The notes: generated by a model from the letters alone, not told the origin. A DNA stretch of 64,000 bases from SZAS-79 sp963844255 (GCA_963844255.1 CAWJNP010000001.1:142627-206626), one strand, 5' to 3'. Counted from the stretch's first letter, positions 1 through 9,256 are shown. Program-made: numbers and translations.

Positions 1-342
1 GACATGTCGAATCTTGCCGCCTACTTCGCCGCGCAGAAGCTCAAGCCGGCTGCCGCGTCGGACAAGAAACTCGTCGCGGCGGGGCAGAAGCTCTGGCGCG
101 GCGGAAACGCGGCCACGGGCGTGCCGGCCTGTGCAGGATGCCATGGCCCGGATGGGGCCGGCAACCCGGCGCAGTACCCGCGGCTGGCCGGGCAATATGC
201 CGAATACATCGAAGTGCAGCTCAAGGCCTTTCAATCGGGCGCGCGCGCCAACGACCTGAACGGGATGATGCGCGGGGTTGCCGCGCGGATGACCGACAGC
301 GAGATGAAGGCCGTCGCGCAGTACGCCGCCGGGTTGCGGTAG
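1..342 (+). CDS. c-type cytochrome, C-terminal part (5' truncated)
   Basis: The frame is open from the window edge, so the true start lies upstream; the ATG at 4 is internal. The visible 113 residues hold one heme-binding motif CAGCH about 43 residues in and a later Met-rich stretch (NGMMRG) that can supply the axial ligand. The segment before the heme motif (LAAYFAAQ) is what usually links the two halves of diheme cytochrome c4 or precedes a c553-like domain, so this is probably the second domain of a periplasmic electron carrier. A strong terminator follows at 378-410, so it ends its transcript. Which subfamily it is cannot be decided without the missing half. Confidence 0.8.
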   Translation, partial: DMSNLAAYFAAQKLKPAAASDKKLVAAGQKLWRGGNAATGVPACAGCHGPDGAGNPAQYPRLAGQYAEYIEVQLKAFQSGARANDLNGMMRGVAARMTDSEMKAVAQYAAGLR

Positions 343-377
343 CCGCTCCCGGCGCGTTGCCGGTCAACAGATGAAGG

Positions 378-410
378 CGGGCCCGTTCGAAGGACGGGCC
401 CGTTTTTTTT
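378..410 (+). terminator. Rho-independent terminator after the c-type cytochrome
   Basis: A 9-base-pair GC stem, CGGGCCCGT paired with ACGGGCCCG, encloses a 7-base loop and is followed at once by eight T residues. It separates the upstream cytochrome from the cytochrome b gene at 495. Confidence 0.9.
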
Positions 411-494
411 GGGCGCCGCCATGTCGACGGACCGTGGCTGAATTCGGCGGGTGTGGAATAAACTCCGCGGTGCCGCTGTTTTACAGGATCAGTC

Positions 495-1184
495 ATGAAT
501 GAGCCGCGACGCGCCGTAAAAGTATGGGATCTTCCCGTTCGTCTTTTCCACTGGACCCTGGTGGCCCTGTTCGCGTTCCTGTTCTGGAGCGGGAAGACCG
601 GCGGCAATGCAATGGAATACCACCTGCTGGCGGGATACGCGGTCCTGGTGCTGGTGCTGTTCCGGGTCTGCTGGGGGTTCGCGGGAAGCACGCACGCGCG
701 GTTCGCCGCATTCCTTGCCGGCCCGGGACGTGCGATCGCGTTTGCGAAGAAACTGCTCTCGAACGCGCGCGCGGAAACGCCGGGGCACAATCCGCTCGGA
801 GGATGGATGGTGGTCGTCATGCTGCTCTCCCTTGCCGTGCAGACGGTGACCGGGCTGTTTTCGAACGACGACATTGCGACGGAGGGCCCTCTCATGTCCC
901 TCATCAGCAAGGGACTATCCGACCGGCTGAGCGGAATTCATTCATGGAATTTCAACCTGTTGCTCGTGCTCGCGGGGGTGCACATCGCCGCAGTGCTGTT
1001 TCACGTGTTTGTTAAAAAGGAAACTCTGGTGAGCGCTATGTTCACCGGGGTAAAGAAGCTCGATCTGTCCGCAGCGGATGCGGCGGAAGTCCCGGCTGTG
1101 CGTTTCGTCAGTTCCTGGCGGGCGCTGGTCCTGTTCGTGCTGGCGCTCGTCGCCGTCTATCTGATTGTCAAACGTCCTTTCTGA
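495..1184 (+). CDS. cytochrome b561-domain membrane protein
   Basis: A 229-residue integral membrane protein with four to five hydrophobic segments. Histidines at residues 19 (LFHW), 43 (YHLL), 149 (GIHS) and 163 (GVHI) lie in or near the membrane helices, the pattern expected for two b-type hemes. It belongs to the prokaryotic cytochrome b561 / Ni-Fe hydrogenase cytochrome b family. Such proteins pass electrons between the quinone pool and periplasmic c-type cytochromes. The next gene, cytochrome c', starts 10 bases after its stop, so the two are probably one operon and redox partners. That partnership is inference from spacing. Confidence 0.85.
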   Translation: MNEPRRAVKVWDLPVRLFHWTLVALFAFLFWSGKTGGNAMEYHLLAGYAVLVLVLFRVCWGFAGSTHARFAAFLAGPGRAIAFAKKLLSNARAETPGHNPLGGWMVVVMLLSLAVQTVTGLFSNDDIATEGPLMSLISKGLSDRLSGIHSWNFNLLLVLAGVHIAAVLFHVFVKKETLVSAMFTGVKKLDLSAADAAEVPAVRFVSSWRALVLFVLALVAVYLIVKRPF

Positions 1185-1194
1185 GGAGAATCAT

Positions 1195-1653
1195 ATGAAG
1201 AGAAAAATGGTGTTGGCTGCGCTCGCACTGGCAGTGGGTGCAGGCGCATCGTTCCAGGCGAGCGCGCAGGCGAAGCCGGAAGTACTCGTCAAGCAGCGGC
1301 AGGCGGCAATGGCGCTGCAGGGCAAGTATTTCGGCCCGATCGGTGCCATGGTTCAGGGGAAAGCGCCCTGGGATGCGGCTGTCGTTGCGCGCAACGCGGC
1401 CTACCTCGAAGTGCTGGCGAAGATGCCGTGGGACGGCTTTCAGGCCGGCACCGCAGATATAAAGAGCGATGCCAAGCCGGAAATCTACAAGGAAATGGAC
1501 AAGTTCAAGTCCATCTACGAGAAATTTGAAGCCGATGCGACCAAGCTGGCAGCTGCGGCCAAGTCCGGTGACCAGGGTGCGGTGAAGGCCGCGTTCGGGG
1601 AAGTCGGCAAGTCTTGCAAGGCTTGCCACGACGACTACAGGGTCAAGCGCTAA
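1195..1653 (+). CDS. cytochrome c' (class II c-type cytochrome)
   Basis: A 152-residue periplasmic heme protein. The N-terminus (KRKMVLAALALAVGAG to ASAQA) is a cleavable signal peptide, and the single heme motif CKACH sits close to the C-terminus, the hallmark of the four-helix-bundle class II cytochromes. The start at 1195 is preceded by GAGGAGA at good spacing. An upstream in-frame start at 1165 would overlap the cytochrome b gene and spoil the signal peptide. Family members bind NO and are linked to nitrosative stress or electron transfer. A terminator follows directly. Confidence 0.92.
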   Translation: MKRKMVLAALALAVGAGASFQASAQAKPEVLVKQRQAAMALQGKYFGPIGAMVQGKAPWDAAVVARNAAYLEVLAKMPWDGFQAGTADIKSDAKPEIYKEMDKFKSIYEKFEADATKLAAAAKSGDQGAVKAAFGEVGKSCKACHDDYRVKR

Positions 1654-1671
1654 GCCTCGCCGATCTCCGGG

Positions 1672-1703
1672 CCCCGCCGCGCAGCACGCCCGGCGGGGTT
1701 TTT
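1672..1703 (+). terminator. Rho-independent terminator after cytochrome c'
   Basis: CCCCGCCG pairs with CGGCGGGG across a 11-base loop and is followed by five T residues. Confidence 0.88.
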
Positions 1704-1800
1704 CATTTGTGGGGCCCGGGGCCGGAATACGCCGACGTTTCCGGTGTTTGCATTGGAAGAGCATGATCGGAACCGGCCGGCGTGAGCGATAATTCCGCGC

Positions 1801-2301
1801 ATGCAAGAGGCAGAACGCATCGTCGAATTCATACCCAGGCTGCGCCGCTACGCACGTGCACTGGTCGGGGATCGCGCGCGCGCTGACGATCTCGTGCAGG
1901 ACACAATTGAACGCGCCTGGAACAAGTTTCACCTATGGCGACCGGGTTCCGATCTGCGTGCCTGGCTATTTACGGTAATGCATAACGTACACATCAATCA
2001 GATCCGCGCTTCGCGCGATTTTGTGGAACTGGACGACGAAGCCGCCGAGATGGCGGTCGCGGGTGCACAGGGCGCATCGCTCGAGATCCGCGATCTCGAA
2101 CGCGCGCTGGTGCTGCTGCCGGTGGAGCAGCGCGAGGTCCTGCTGCTGGTCGGCCTGGAAGATCTGAGCTACGCCGAGGTGGCGGAAGTTCTCGGCATCC
2201 CCATCGGCACTGTGATGTCGCGCCTGTCGCGCGCACGCGAAAAGGTGCGCGCGTTGATGCTCGGTCTGCCGCTTGCGGCAAAGCTGCAGGTGGTCAAATG
2301 A
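1801..2301 (+). CDS. ECF-family RNA polymerase sigma factor
   Basis: A 166-residue sigma-70 family protein of the extracytoplasmic-function group. Region 2 is recognisable at about residues 10-75 (DLVQDTIERAWNKF, then LRAWLFTVMHN), and region 4 at about 105-155 (LPVEQREVLLLVGLEDLSYAEVA, then GTVMSRLSRAREK) is the helix-turn-helix that reads the -35 element. The stop overlaps the start of the downstream anti-sigma gene by four bases, the usual coupled sigma/anti-sigma pair. No Shine-Dalgarno sequence is visible; a GATAAT box ends seven bases before the ATG, so the mRNA may be leaderless. A GGAAC motif at 1769, and another at 3134 before msrP, could be its -35 sites (inference). The likely regulon is oxidative damage repair, given msrPQ next door. 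Confidence 0.93.
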   Translation: MQEAERIVEFIPRLRRYARALVGDRARADDLVQDTIERAWNKFHLWRPGSDLRAWLFTVMHNVHINQIRASRDFVELDDEAAEMAVAGAQGASLEIRDLERALVLLPVEQREVLLLVGLEDLSYAEVAEVLGIPIGTVMSRLSRAREKVRALMLGLPLAAKLQVVK

Positions 2302-3101
2302 GTGCGGCGACGAATCAGCCGGTGGTGGAAGCCGAACTGATGGCCTACGTTGACGGCCGATTGTCCGAGTCGCGGCGCAGCGAAATCGAAGCGTGGCTTT
2401 CCGCGCGACCTGAGGATGCGGATCGCATCGCAGCCTATCGAACCCAGAACAGGGAGTTGAGTGCGCTTTTCAGCGGCGTGCTCGATGAGGCGGTGCCCGA
2501 ACGCCTGCTGCGCGCAGGCCGGGACACGAGCGCGCAGCGCGCCCGCTGGCGGCCGTATGCGGTCGCTGCCGGATTCACCTTCCTTGGGCTTGGCGTCGGG
2601 GCACTCGCCGGGTGGCAATTGCATGCCCTGCAATCCCCGCTGGCGATGCCCGGGCTCAGCATCGTCAGGAACGCAGCCGTCGCGCACGCGACCTACTCGC
2701 CGGAAGTCAGGCATCCCGTTGAGGTGGGCGCAGACCAGGAGGCGCACCTCGTCGCGTGGTTGTCCAAGCGCCTGGGTACGCGCCTGCGCGCGCCCAAACT
2801 GGACGCGAGCGGTTTCAACCTGGTCGGCGGACGCCTGCTGCCGGGCGAGCCCAGGCCCTCGGGCGGCCCGTCGCCGGTGGCGCAGTTCATGTACCAGACT
2901 CAGGATGGAAAGCGGCTGACGCTGTACGTGCGTACCGAGGCGGCGAATGACCAGACGGCGTTTCACTACGCGAGGGAGGGCAACGTCGGGGTGTTTTACT
3001 GGATCGACCGGAACGTCGGATACGCGCTGTCCTCGGCCGACCTCGGCCGCGAGGCCCTGCTCGCCGTGGCAGACCAGGTCTACAAACAGCTCAATCCCTG
3101 A
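2298..3101 (+). CDS. membrane anti-sigma factor
   Basis: A 267-residue protein with a cytoplasmic N-terminal domain (about 10-60, ELMAYVDGRLSESRR) typical of anti-sigma factors, one transmembrane helix (about 86-106), and a periplasmic C-terminal domain of about 150 residues that can act as the sensor. The N-terminal part lacks the HxxxCxxC zinc site of ZAS proteins, so it should not be a simple thiol-zinc switch. The four-base overlap with the sigma factor gene shows translational coupling. It presumably holds the sigma factor at the membrane until a periplasmic signal releases it. What is sensed cannot be read from the sequence. Confidence 0.87.
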   Translation: MSAATNQPVVEAELMAYVDGRLSESRRSEIEAWLSARPEDADRIAAYRTQNRELSALFSGVLDEAVPERLLRAGRDTSAQRARWRPYAVAAGFTFLGLGVGALAGWQLHALQSPLAMPGLSIVRNAAVAHATYSPEVRHPVEVGADQEAHLVAWLSKRLGTRLRAPKLDASGFNLVGGRLLPGEPRPSGGPSPVAQFMYQTQDGKRLTLYVRTEAANDQTAFHYAREGNVGVFYWIDRNVGYALSSADLGREALLAVADQVYKQLNP

Positions 3102-3209
3102 GCCTGCGGGTCGCGACCCGCGTCCGTTTGCATGGAACAACATTTTGCGTAAGCATCCGTGCGTCCAGTCCGACCAACGCGTGCGGGGCCACCTACCGGA
3201 GCATCACTC

Positions 3210-4196
3210 ATGCTGATCAGAAAGCCGTCCGACATCACGCCATCCGAAATCACGCCGCAGGCCGCGTACCTTCGCCGCCGTGAGTTTTTGCGGCAGGCTG
3301 CGGCACTGGGGGTGGCGGGCACGATGCTGCCCGCAGTGCCCGGTTCGGCCTTTGCGCAAACGGCTGCGCCGGTTACCGAACTTGGCAAACTGGCAAAGCT
3401 GCCCGGCAAGCCGTCCAGGCTCTCGATCACCGAGAAAATGACGCCGCACAAGGACGTCGTCACCTACAACAACTATTACGAATTCGGCACCGACAAGTCG
3501 CAGCCCGCCCAGTACGCGCACAAGTTGAAGACCCGGCCGTGGACCGTGACGATCGATGGCGAGGTGAAGAACAGGAAGACGATCGGTATAGAGGAACTGT
3601 TCAAGCTCGCGCCGATGGAGGAGCGCATCTATCGCATGCGCTGCGTCGAGGGCTGGTCCATGGTGATTCCATGGGTCGGATATTCGATGTCCGAGCTCAT
3701 CAAGCGCGCAGAACCCACTTCCAAGGCGAAGTACGTGGCCTTCACGACGGCGGTGCAGCCCGAGAGCATGATCGGCTTGAGTCTGCCGGTGCTCGAATGG
3801 CCCTATGTCGAAGGCCTGCGCATGGACGAGGCGATGCACCCGCTCGCGATCCTGGCCTTCGGCCTGTATGGCGAGGTGCTGCCTGGGCAGAACGGTGCGC
3901 CCGTGCGCCTCGTGGTGCCGTGGAAATATGGTTTCAAGGGCATCAAGTCGATCGTCCGGATCACATTCATGGAGAATATGCCGAAGACATCCTGGAATGT
4001 CGCCGCCGCGAGTGAGTACGGGTTTTACTCGAACGTGAATCCCGAGGTGAGCCACCCGCGCTGGAGCCAGGCGAGCGAGCGCCGCATCGGCGAGGACGGC
4101 TTTTTCACGCCGAAGAGAAAGACGCTGATGTTCAATGGCTACGCCGATCAGGTTGCCGGCCTGTATTCCGGCATGGATCTGAAGAAATTCTTCTGA
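3210..4196 (+). CDS. msrP: protein-methionine-sulfoxide reductase catalytic subunit MsrP
   Basis: A 328-residue periplasmic molybdopterin enzyme (formerly YedY) that reduces methionine sulfoxide in envelope proteins. The N-terminus carries a twin-arginine signal (RRREFLRQAA, cut after FAQ). The molybdenum-ligating cysteine is in MRCVEGWSMVIPW, and the sulfite-oxidase-like fold extends through the WKYGFKGIKSIV segment to the conserved C-terminal lysine/phenylalanine tail. The start at 3210 follows GGAGCATCACTC and gives a proper Tat signal; starts further upstream do not. The stop overlaps msrQ by one base (TGATG). The gene directly follows the sigma/anti-sigma pair, which suggests control by that sigma factor. 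Confidence 0.95.
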   Translation: MLIRKPSDITPSEITPQAAYLRRREFLRQAAALGVAGTMLPAVPGSAFAQTAAPVTELGKLAKLPGKPSRLSITEKMTPHKDVVTYNNYYEFGTDKSQPAQYAHKLKTRPWTVTIDGEVKNRKTIGIEELFKLAPMEERIYRMRCVEGWSMVIPWVGYSMSELIKRAEPTSKAKYVAFTTAVQPESMIGLSLPVLEWPYVEGLRMDEAMHPLAILAFGLYGEVLPGQNGAPVRLVVPWKYGFKGIKSIVRITFMENMPKTSWNVAAASEYGFYSNVNPEVSHPRWSQASERRIGEDGFFTPKRKTLMFNGYADQVAGLYSGMDLKKFF

Positions 4197-4816
4197 TGCC
4201 CTGGCAGCCCCGAGCCGGCCAGCTCGGCTGGATCAGGGCGGGACTGTTCGGACTGTGCCTCGTCCCGTTCGGGCATCTGGTCTACGGCGCGTTTTCCAAC
4301 AGCCTCGGCGCGAACCCGATCGAGGCCATCACCCGGTCGACCGGCTGGTGGACCCTGTTCTTCCTGATGGCAACCCTGACGGTCACGCCCCTGCGCCGCC
4401 TCTCGGGGATGAACTGGCTGTTGCGTGTGCGCCGCATGCTGGGCCTGTATGCCTTCTTCTATGCGTTCTCGCACTTCGTCACGTTCATCTGGTTCGACCA
4501 CTGGTTCGACCCGGCCGAGATGCTGATGGATGTGATCAAGCGGCCGTTCATCACCGTCGGCTTCGGTGCGTTCCTTCTGCTCCTTCCACTGGCGGTCACG
4601 TCGAACAACGCCATGGTCAGGCGGCTCGGCCGCAATTGGCAGCGACTGCACCGCCTCGTCTATGCCATCGGACTGCTCGGCGTGCTCCACTACTGGTGGC
4701 TAGTGAAGCGCGACCTGACCGAGCCGGTGGTCTTCGCGGTGGTGCTTGCGGTGCTCCTCGGCGCGCGATTGATATGGCGCATCCGCCAGCCCGGCGCTGC
4801 CTCTGCAGCCGGATGA
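4196..4816 (+). CDS. msrQ: MsrQ, heme b membrane subunit of the MsrPQ methionine sulfoxide reductase
   Basis: A 206-residue membrane protein (formerly YedZ, ferric reductase-like transmembrane family) with about six hydrophobic helices and conserved histidines in FSHFVTF, QRLHRLVYAIG and GVLHYWW that can ligate heme. It takes electrons from quinones or a flavin reductase and passes them to MsrP in the periplasm. The one-base overlap with msrP shows the two are co-translated. Confidence 0.94.
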   Translation: MPWQPRAGQLGWIRAGLFGLCLVPFGHLVYGAFSNSLGANPIEAITRSTGWWTLFFLMATLTVTPLRRLSGMNWLLRVRRMLGLYAFFYAFSHFVTFIWFDHWFDPAEMLMDVIKRPFITVGFGAFLLLLPLAVTSNNAMVRRLGRNWQRLHRLVYAIGLLGVLHYWWLVKRDLTEPVVFAVVLAVLLGARLIWRIRQPGAASAAG

Positions 4817-4884
4817 GCGAACGTGAGAGTGACTGAACGATGCGATTGTCCGCACCGATCAACTCCTGCTGCGCATCCGACGTT

Positions 4885-7800
4885 TCAGCGGTCAGCGTCG
4901 TGAGGGCTGTGTGGTCCGGCGGGAAAGACGGCGCCATGGCCCGGGACGACGAGGGTGGCATCCGGGTCCGGCGTGGCGGCAGCGCGGTTGCGGCGGCGAT
5001 CGAACCACGCCTGCAGCGATTCAAAGTACAGATAGATCACCGGCGTGATGTAGAGCGTGAGCAACTGCGAGACTGCGAGCCCGCCGACCACCGAAAGGCC
5101 GAGCGGCATGCGCGCTTCGCCACCCGAGCCGATCGAAAGTGCAATCGGCAGGCTGCCCATCAGGGCCGCCATGGTCGTCATCATGATCGGGCGGAAGCGC
5201 ACCAGGCACGCCTCGTATATCGCATCCTCTGCCTGCTTGCCGTCCTTCCTCTGCGCCTCGATGGCAAAGTCGATCATCATGATCGCGTTCTTCTTGACGA
5301 TCCCGATGAGCATGATCATGCCGACGAATGCGTACATGTTGAGCTCGACCCCGAACGCGAGCAACGTCACCAGGGCACCGAGGGCGGCAGTGGGCAGGCC
5401 GGAAAGAATCGTGAGCGGATGGATGAAGCTTTCGTACAGTATTCCGAGGACCAGGTAGATCACCACGATGGCCAGGACGAGAAGGATGCCCATGCCCTCC
5501 AAAGACGACTGGAAGGCCTGGGCCGTGCCCTGGAAAGTCGTGTTGAGTGTGTTGGGTACCTGGAGTTCCTGCGTGGCCTTGTTGACATCGGCGATCGCCT
5601 GAGAGAGCGCAACCCCGGCGCGCAGATCGAACGAAATGGTCACCGAGGGCAGCTGCCCCAGGTGGCTGACCGAAAGCGGTCCCACACCGTAAGTCAGCCG
5701 TGCAAGCGAACCTAGCGGGATCAGTGCGCCGCCAGTGGAGCGAATGTAGAGCAGCGGCAGCACGGACGGGTCGGTCTGAAACTTCGGGTCCAGTTCCAGG
5801 ATCACCCAGTACTGATTGGTGGCCGTATAGATGGTGGACACCTGCCGCGCTCCGTAGGCGTTGTTGAGCGCCATCTCGATCTGCTGCGCCGAGACACCAA
5901 GCGCGGAGGCTTTTTCCCGGTCGATTTCGACCGTGACCTGCGGCCGGGTGATCTGCAGATCGCTCGCGACGTCGGTGAGTGTCGACAGGCTTTTCAGCTT
6001 CGCTTCGATCCGCGGCACCCACTGGTACAGCTGTTCGGTGTTCGCGCCCTGAATCACGTACTGGTAGGGGCTCTTGGTGAGCTGGCCGCCGATGCGGATC
6101 GAGGGAACATTCTGCACGAATGCCTTGATGCCGACGATGCCCTGCAGCTTCGGCCGCAGACTGCGCACGATTTCGTCGGCGGATTTGCGTTTGTCGCGTG
6201 GTTTGAGGGTGATCGTCATGCGGCCCTGGTTCATCGAGGGGCTGAATCCGCTCGCGCCGACGAACGACATCAGGGCTTCGACGTTCGGATCCCTGCGGAT
6301 GATGTCGGCGACCTTTCCCTGCAGTTCCGTCATGGCTTCGAAGGAAATGTCCTGCGGTGCTTCGGTGATGCAGAAAAGCTGACCCGAATCCTCGCTCGGC
6401 AGAAAGCCCTTGGGCATGTGCGTGAACAAGTATCCGGTAGCGACCACGACACCGAAGAAGATCACCATGACGGTGCGGCGGAATTCCAGCGCCAGGCGCA
6501 ACGTCACGTCGTAGGAGTTTTTCAATCCGTCGAACGCGCGCTCGGTGAAGTTGTAGATCCGGCCGTGCTTCTGTTCGCGATGCGGCTTGAGGATGCGGGC
6601 GCACATCATCGGGGTCAGCGTGAGGGAGACGAAGCCCGAAATCAGCACCGCAACCATGATGACCACGGCGAATTCATGCAACAGGCGTCCGAGGATGCCG
6701 CCCATGAAAAGCACCGGGATGAATACGGCGATCAGCGAAATCGTCATCGACACGATGGTGAAGGAGATCTCCTTCGAGCCGTCGAGTGTGGCCTGCATCG
6801 GGGTCTTTCCCATCTCGAGATGGCGGGTGATATTTTCCAGCATCACGATCGCGTCATCGACCACGAATCCGACCGCCAGCGTGAGGGCCATCAGCGAGAT
6901 GTTGTCGACGCTGTAGCCGAACATGTACATGAAGGCGAAAGTCCCGACGATCGACATCGGCAGCGCAAGGCTCGGGATGACGGTCGAAGACACGTTGCGC
7001 AGGAACAGGAAGATCACCATCACCACGAGTGCAAGCGAGAGCATCAGGGTGAACTCGACTTCCTCGACGGAGGCGCGAATCGACACGGTGCGATCGAACA
7101 GCACGTTGATGTCGATCGCCGGCGGCACTTCCGTGCGGATCGTCGGCAGCAGCTTCTTGATCGTTTCGACCACTTCGATGGTGTTGGTGCCGGGCTGACG
7201 CTGGATCGCGAGCACGATGCCGCGTTTCTCCTTGAACCAGGCGGCCAGCTTGTCGTCCTGCACGCTGTCGACGATGCGGCCGAGGTCGCCAAGGCGCACC
7301 GGCGAGCCGTTGCGATAGGCCACGATGATCGGCGCGTACGCCGCCGCGTTATACAGTTGCCCGGTCGCCTGTACGGCGAACTGCCGGTCGCGGCCGTAGA
7401 GCGTGCCGGTGGGGAGATTTACGTTGGCCTGGGCCACTGCCGTTTCGACTTCGTTGATTCCCACGCCGCGCGCCGCCATCGCGCTGGGATCCAGCTGTAC
7501 GCGCACCGCGTACTTCTGCTGACCGAACACCTGCACCTGCGCGACGCCCTTGATGGTCGAGATGCGCTGCGCAAGAAAGGTTTCCGCGTACTCGTTCACG
7601 GTCGACAGCGGCATCGTTTCCGAGGTGAGTGCGAGGTAGTAAACGGGAAAATCCGCGGGGTTGACCTTGCGGAAGGCCGGCGGCGCGGACATCGTCGCCG
7701 GGAGCTGGCGCGCGGCCGAGGCGATTGCCGAGTTCACGTCCTGTGCGGCCGCATCGATGTCGCGGTCAAGCGCAAACTGGATCGTGATCCGGGTGATGCC

Positions 7801-8058
7801 CTGGCCGGACTCGGAAGTCATCGAGTCGATGCCGGCAATCGTCGAGAACTGCTTTTCCAGAACCGTGGCGACCGCCGAGGCCATGGTTTCCGGGCTCGCT
7901 CCGGGGAGGGAGCCGGTCACCTGGATGGTCGGGAAATCGATGTTCGGAAGGGTCGATACCGGAAGGAGCCGAAACCCTGCAATTCCGAAGATCAGAATGC
8001 CGAACATGATCAGTATGGTCATGACGGGACGGCGGACGAAGATCTCGGACAGGTTCAC
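4885..8058 (-). CDS. RND multidrug efflux permease (HAE1 family, MdtB/MdtC/MuxB-like)
   Basis: A 1057-residue inner-membrane proton antiporter. It has the expected duplicated layout: an N-terminal helix, a large periplasmic porter loop, six helices, then the same again. The second helix cluster of the first half carries the proton-relay aspartate pair in GFVVDDAIVMLENI. The protein begins with the family signature NLSEIFVRRPVMT and keeps the LPNIDFP and SEDSGQ segments. The adaptor gene lies 13 bases upstream, so both are one transcript. No outer-membrane channel gene is adjacent, so the pump must use a TolC protein from elsewhere, possibly one of the two other TolC-like genes in this window. 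Substrates cannot be predicted. Confidence 0.94.
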   Translation of the reverse strand: MNLSEIFVRRPVMTILIMFGILIFGIAGFRLLPVSTLPNIDFPTIQVTGSLPGASPETMASAVATVLEKQFSTIAGIDSMTSESGQGITRITIQFALDRDIDAAAQDVNSAIASAARQLPATMSAPPAFRKVNPADFPVYYLALTSETMPLSTVNEYAETFLAQRISTIKGVAQVQVFGQQKYAVRVQLDPSAMAARGVGINEVETAVAQANVNLPTGTLYGRDRQFAVQATGQLYNAAAYAPIIVAYRNGSPVRLGDLGRIVDSVQDDKLAAWFKEKRGIVLAIQRQPGTNTIEVVETIKKLLPTIRTEVPPAIDINVLFDRTVSIRASVEEVEFTLMLSLALVVMVIFLFLRNVSSTVIPSLALPMSIVGTFAFMYMFGYSVDNISLMALTLAVGFVVDDAIVMLENITRHLEMGKTPMQATLDGSKEISFTIVSMTISLIAVFIPVLFMGGILGRLLHEFAVVIMVAVLISGFVSLTLTPMMCARILKPHREQKHGRIYNFTERAFDGLKNSYDVTLRLALEFRRTVMVIFFGVVVATGYLFTHMPKGFLPSEDSGQLFCITEAPQDISFEAMTELQGKVADIIRRDPNVEALMSFVGASGFSPSMNQGRMTITLKPRDKRKSADEIVRSLRPKLQGIVGIKAFVQNVPSIRIGGQLTKSPYQYVIQGANTEQLYQWVPRIEAKLKSLSTLTDVASDLQITRPQVTVEIDREKASALGVSAQQIEMALNNAYGARQVSTIYTATNQYWVILELDPKFQTDPSVLPLLYIRSTGGALIPLGSLARLTYGVGPLSVSHLGQLPSVTISFDLRAGVALSQAIADVNKATQELQVPNTLNTTFQGTAQAFQSSLEGMGILLVLAIVVIYLVLGILYESFIHPLTILSGLPTAALGALVTLLAFGVELNMYAFVGMIMLIGIVKKNAIMMIDFAIEAQRKDGKQAEDAIYEACLVRFRPIMMTTMAALMGSLPIALSIGSGGEARMPLGLSVVGGLAVSQLLTLYITPVIYLYFESLQAWFDRRRNRAAATPDPDATLVVPGHGAVFPAGPHSPHDADR

Positions 8059-8071
8059 GTGATGCCCCTGC

Positions 8072-9256
8072 TCAGGATGCTTCCGGGCGGATGACGACCT
8101 TGACGCCAGGCACGATGCGCAACTGCCCCCGGGTCACCACTTTCTCGGCCTTCGCGAGCCCCTTCGCGACGACCGAATCCATGCCCACGGTACGCGCGAC
8201 GGTTACCGGACGAACCTCGGTACTCATGTCGGGCTTGAGGACAAACACGAACTGGCCCTTCGGTCCGGTCTGAACGGCAGTCGACGGCACTACCAGCGCA
8301 TCGTCCTGTTCCTGGAGTCGCAGGTTGACGGTGACGAACTGCCCGGGCCATAGGGCGCCATCCTTGTTTTCGAAGCTTGCCTTCAGCTTGATCGTTCCGG
8401 TGGTCGCGTCCACGCTGTTGTCCACGAACGTGAGTTTGCCAGCCGCGATGACCTTGCCCGCGGCGTGGTCCGAATTGGGAGGCGATACTTCAACGACGAG
8501 TTCTCCACCGGCCATCTGGCGGCGGATCAGGGGCAGGCTCTGTTCGGGGACGGAAAAAGTCGCATAGATCGGCTTTACCTGGTTCACCACGACCAATGGA
8601 CTCGTATCGTTAGCCTTCACCATGTTGCCGTTCTGAAGCAGCACTTTGCCGGCGTAACCATCGATCGGCGAGCGGATCGTGCTGTATTCAACGTTGAGCT
8701 TTACGTTTTCGATCTGCGCCTGGCTGGCCTTCACCACGGCCTCGGCGGTGTCGGCGTTTGTACGTATCTGCGCATAAGCCTCCTTGGAAACGAAGTTCTT
8801 TTCCAGCAGCTCCAGGTAGCGACGTTCCTGCGAGCGCGCCTGGTCGCGTTGCGCCGAATCGCGGGCCAGCGTCGCCTGGGCCTGGCGGAGCGAGGCTTCG
8901 AAGGGGCGTGAGTCGATTTGAAACAGAACGTCGCCCTTTCTTACCGGCTTGCCTTCCTGGAAATTCACCGAGACGATCTGGCCGTCGACGCGCGCCTTGA
9001 GTGCCACGGTCGCGTACGCCTCGACGTTACCGATCGCCTGCAACCGGATGGGAATGCTCTTCTGTTCTACCTCGGCGATCGAAACGGGCACGGCAGCGTT
9101 GGGTCGGCCGCCTTTGCCGGACGGGCCTTTTTGCGCCTTGCCTTCATTCGCAAAGATATCCGGCTTGAAATATTTCACCAGACCGCCCGCGGCAAGCAGG
9201 ACGACCAGGGTGGCGATGATGAACGGGCGTTTGTTCGGTCGGCTAGCGGGGGCCAT
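8072..9256 (-). CDS. RND efflux periplasmic adaptor (membrane fusion protein)
   Basis: A 394-residue adaptor of the AcrA/MdtA type. One N-terminal membrane anchor (FIIATLVVLLAAGGLVKYF) is followed by the barrel-sandwich lipoyl half (VDGQIVSVNFQEGKPVRKGDVLF), a coiled-coil hairpin around residues 110-180, the second lipoyl half (IRSPIDGYAGKV) and beta-barrel domains. I chose the ATG at 9256 because AGGATCGCG gives a good ribosome site; the longer form from 9322 adds 22 residues without a ribosome site. It links the permease downstream to an outer-membrane channel. Confidence 0.92.
   Translation of the reverse strand: MAPASRPNKRPFIIATLVVLLAAGGLVKYFKPDIFANEGKAQKGPSGKGGRPNAAVPVSIAEVEQKSIPIRLQAIGNVEAYATVALKARVDGQIVSVNFQEGKPVRKGDVLFQIDSRPFEASLRQAQATLARDSAQRDQARSQERRYLELLEKNFVSKEAYAQIRTNADTAEAVVKASQAQIENVKLNVEYSTIRSPIDGYAGKVLLQNGNMVKANDTSPLVVVNQVKPIYATFSVPEQSLPLIRRQMAGGELVVEVSPPNSDHAAGKVIAAGKLTFVDNSVDATTGTIKLKASFENKDGALWPGQFVTVNLRLQEQDDALVVPSTAVQTGPKGQFVFVLKPDMSTEVRPVTVARTVGMDSVVAKGLAKAEKVVTRGQLRIVPGVKVVIRPEAS

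Noticed and set aside
6418..8094. Long open frame (558 codons) on the plus strand
   Set aside because: It is antisense to the RND permease, which has clear family motifs throughout; the product is His/Arg/Asp-rich with no fold signature. GC-rich codon bias opens such frames.
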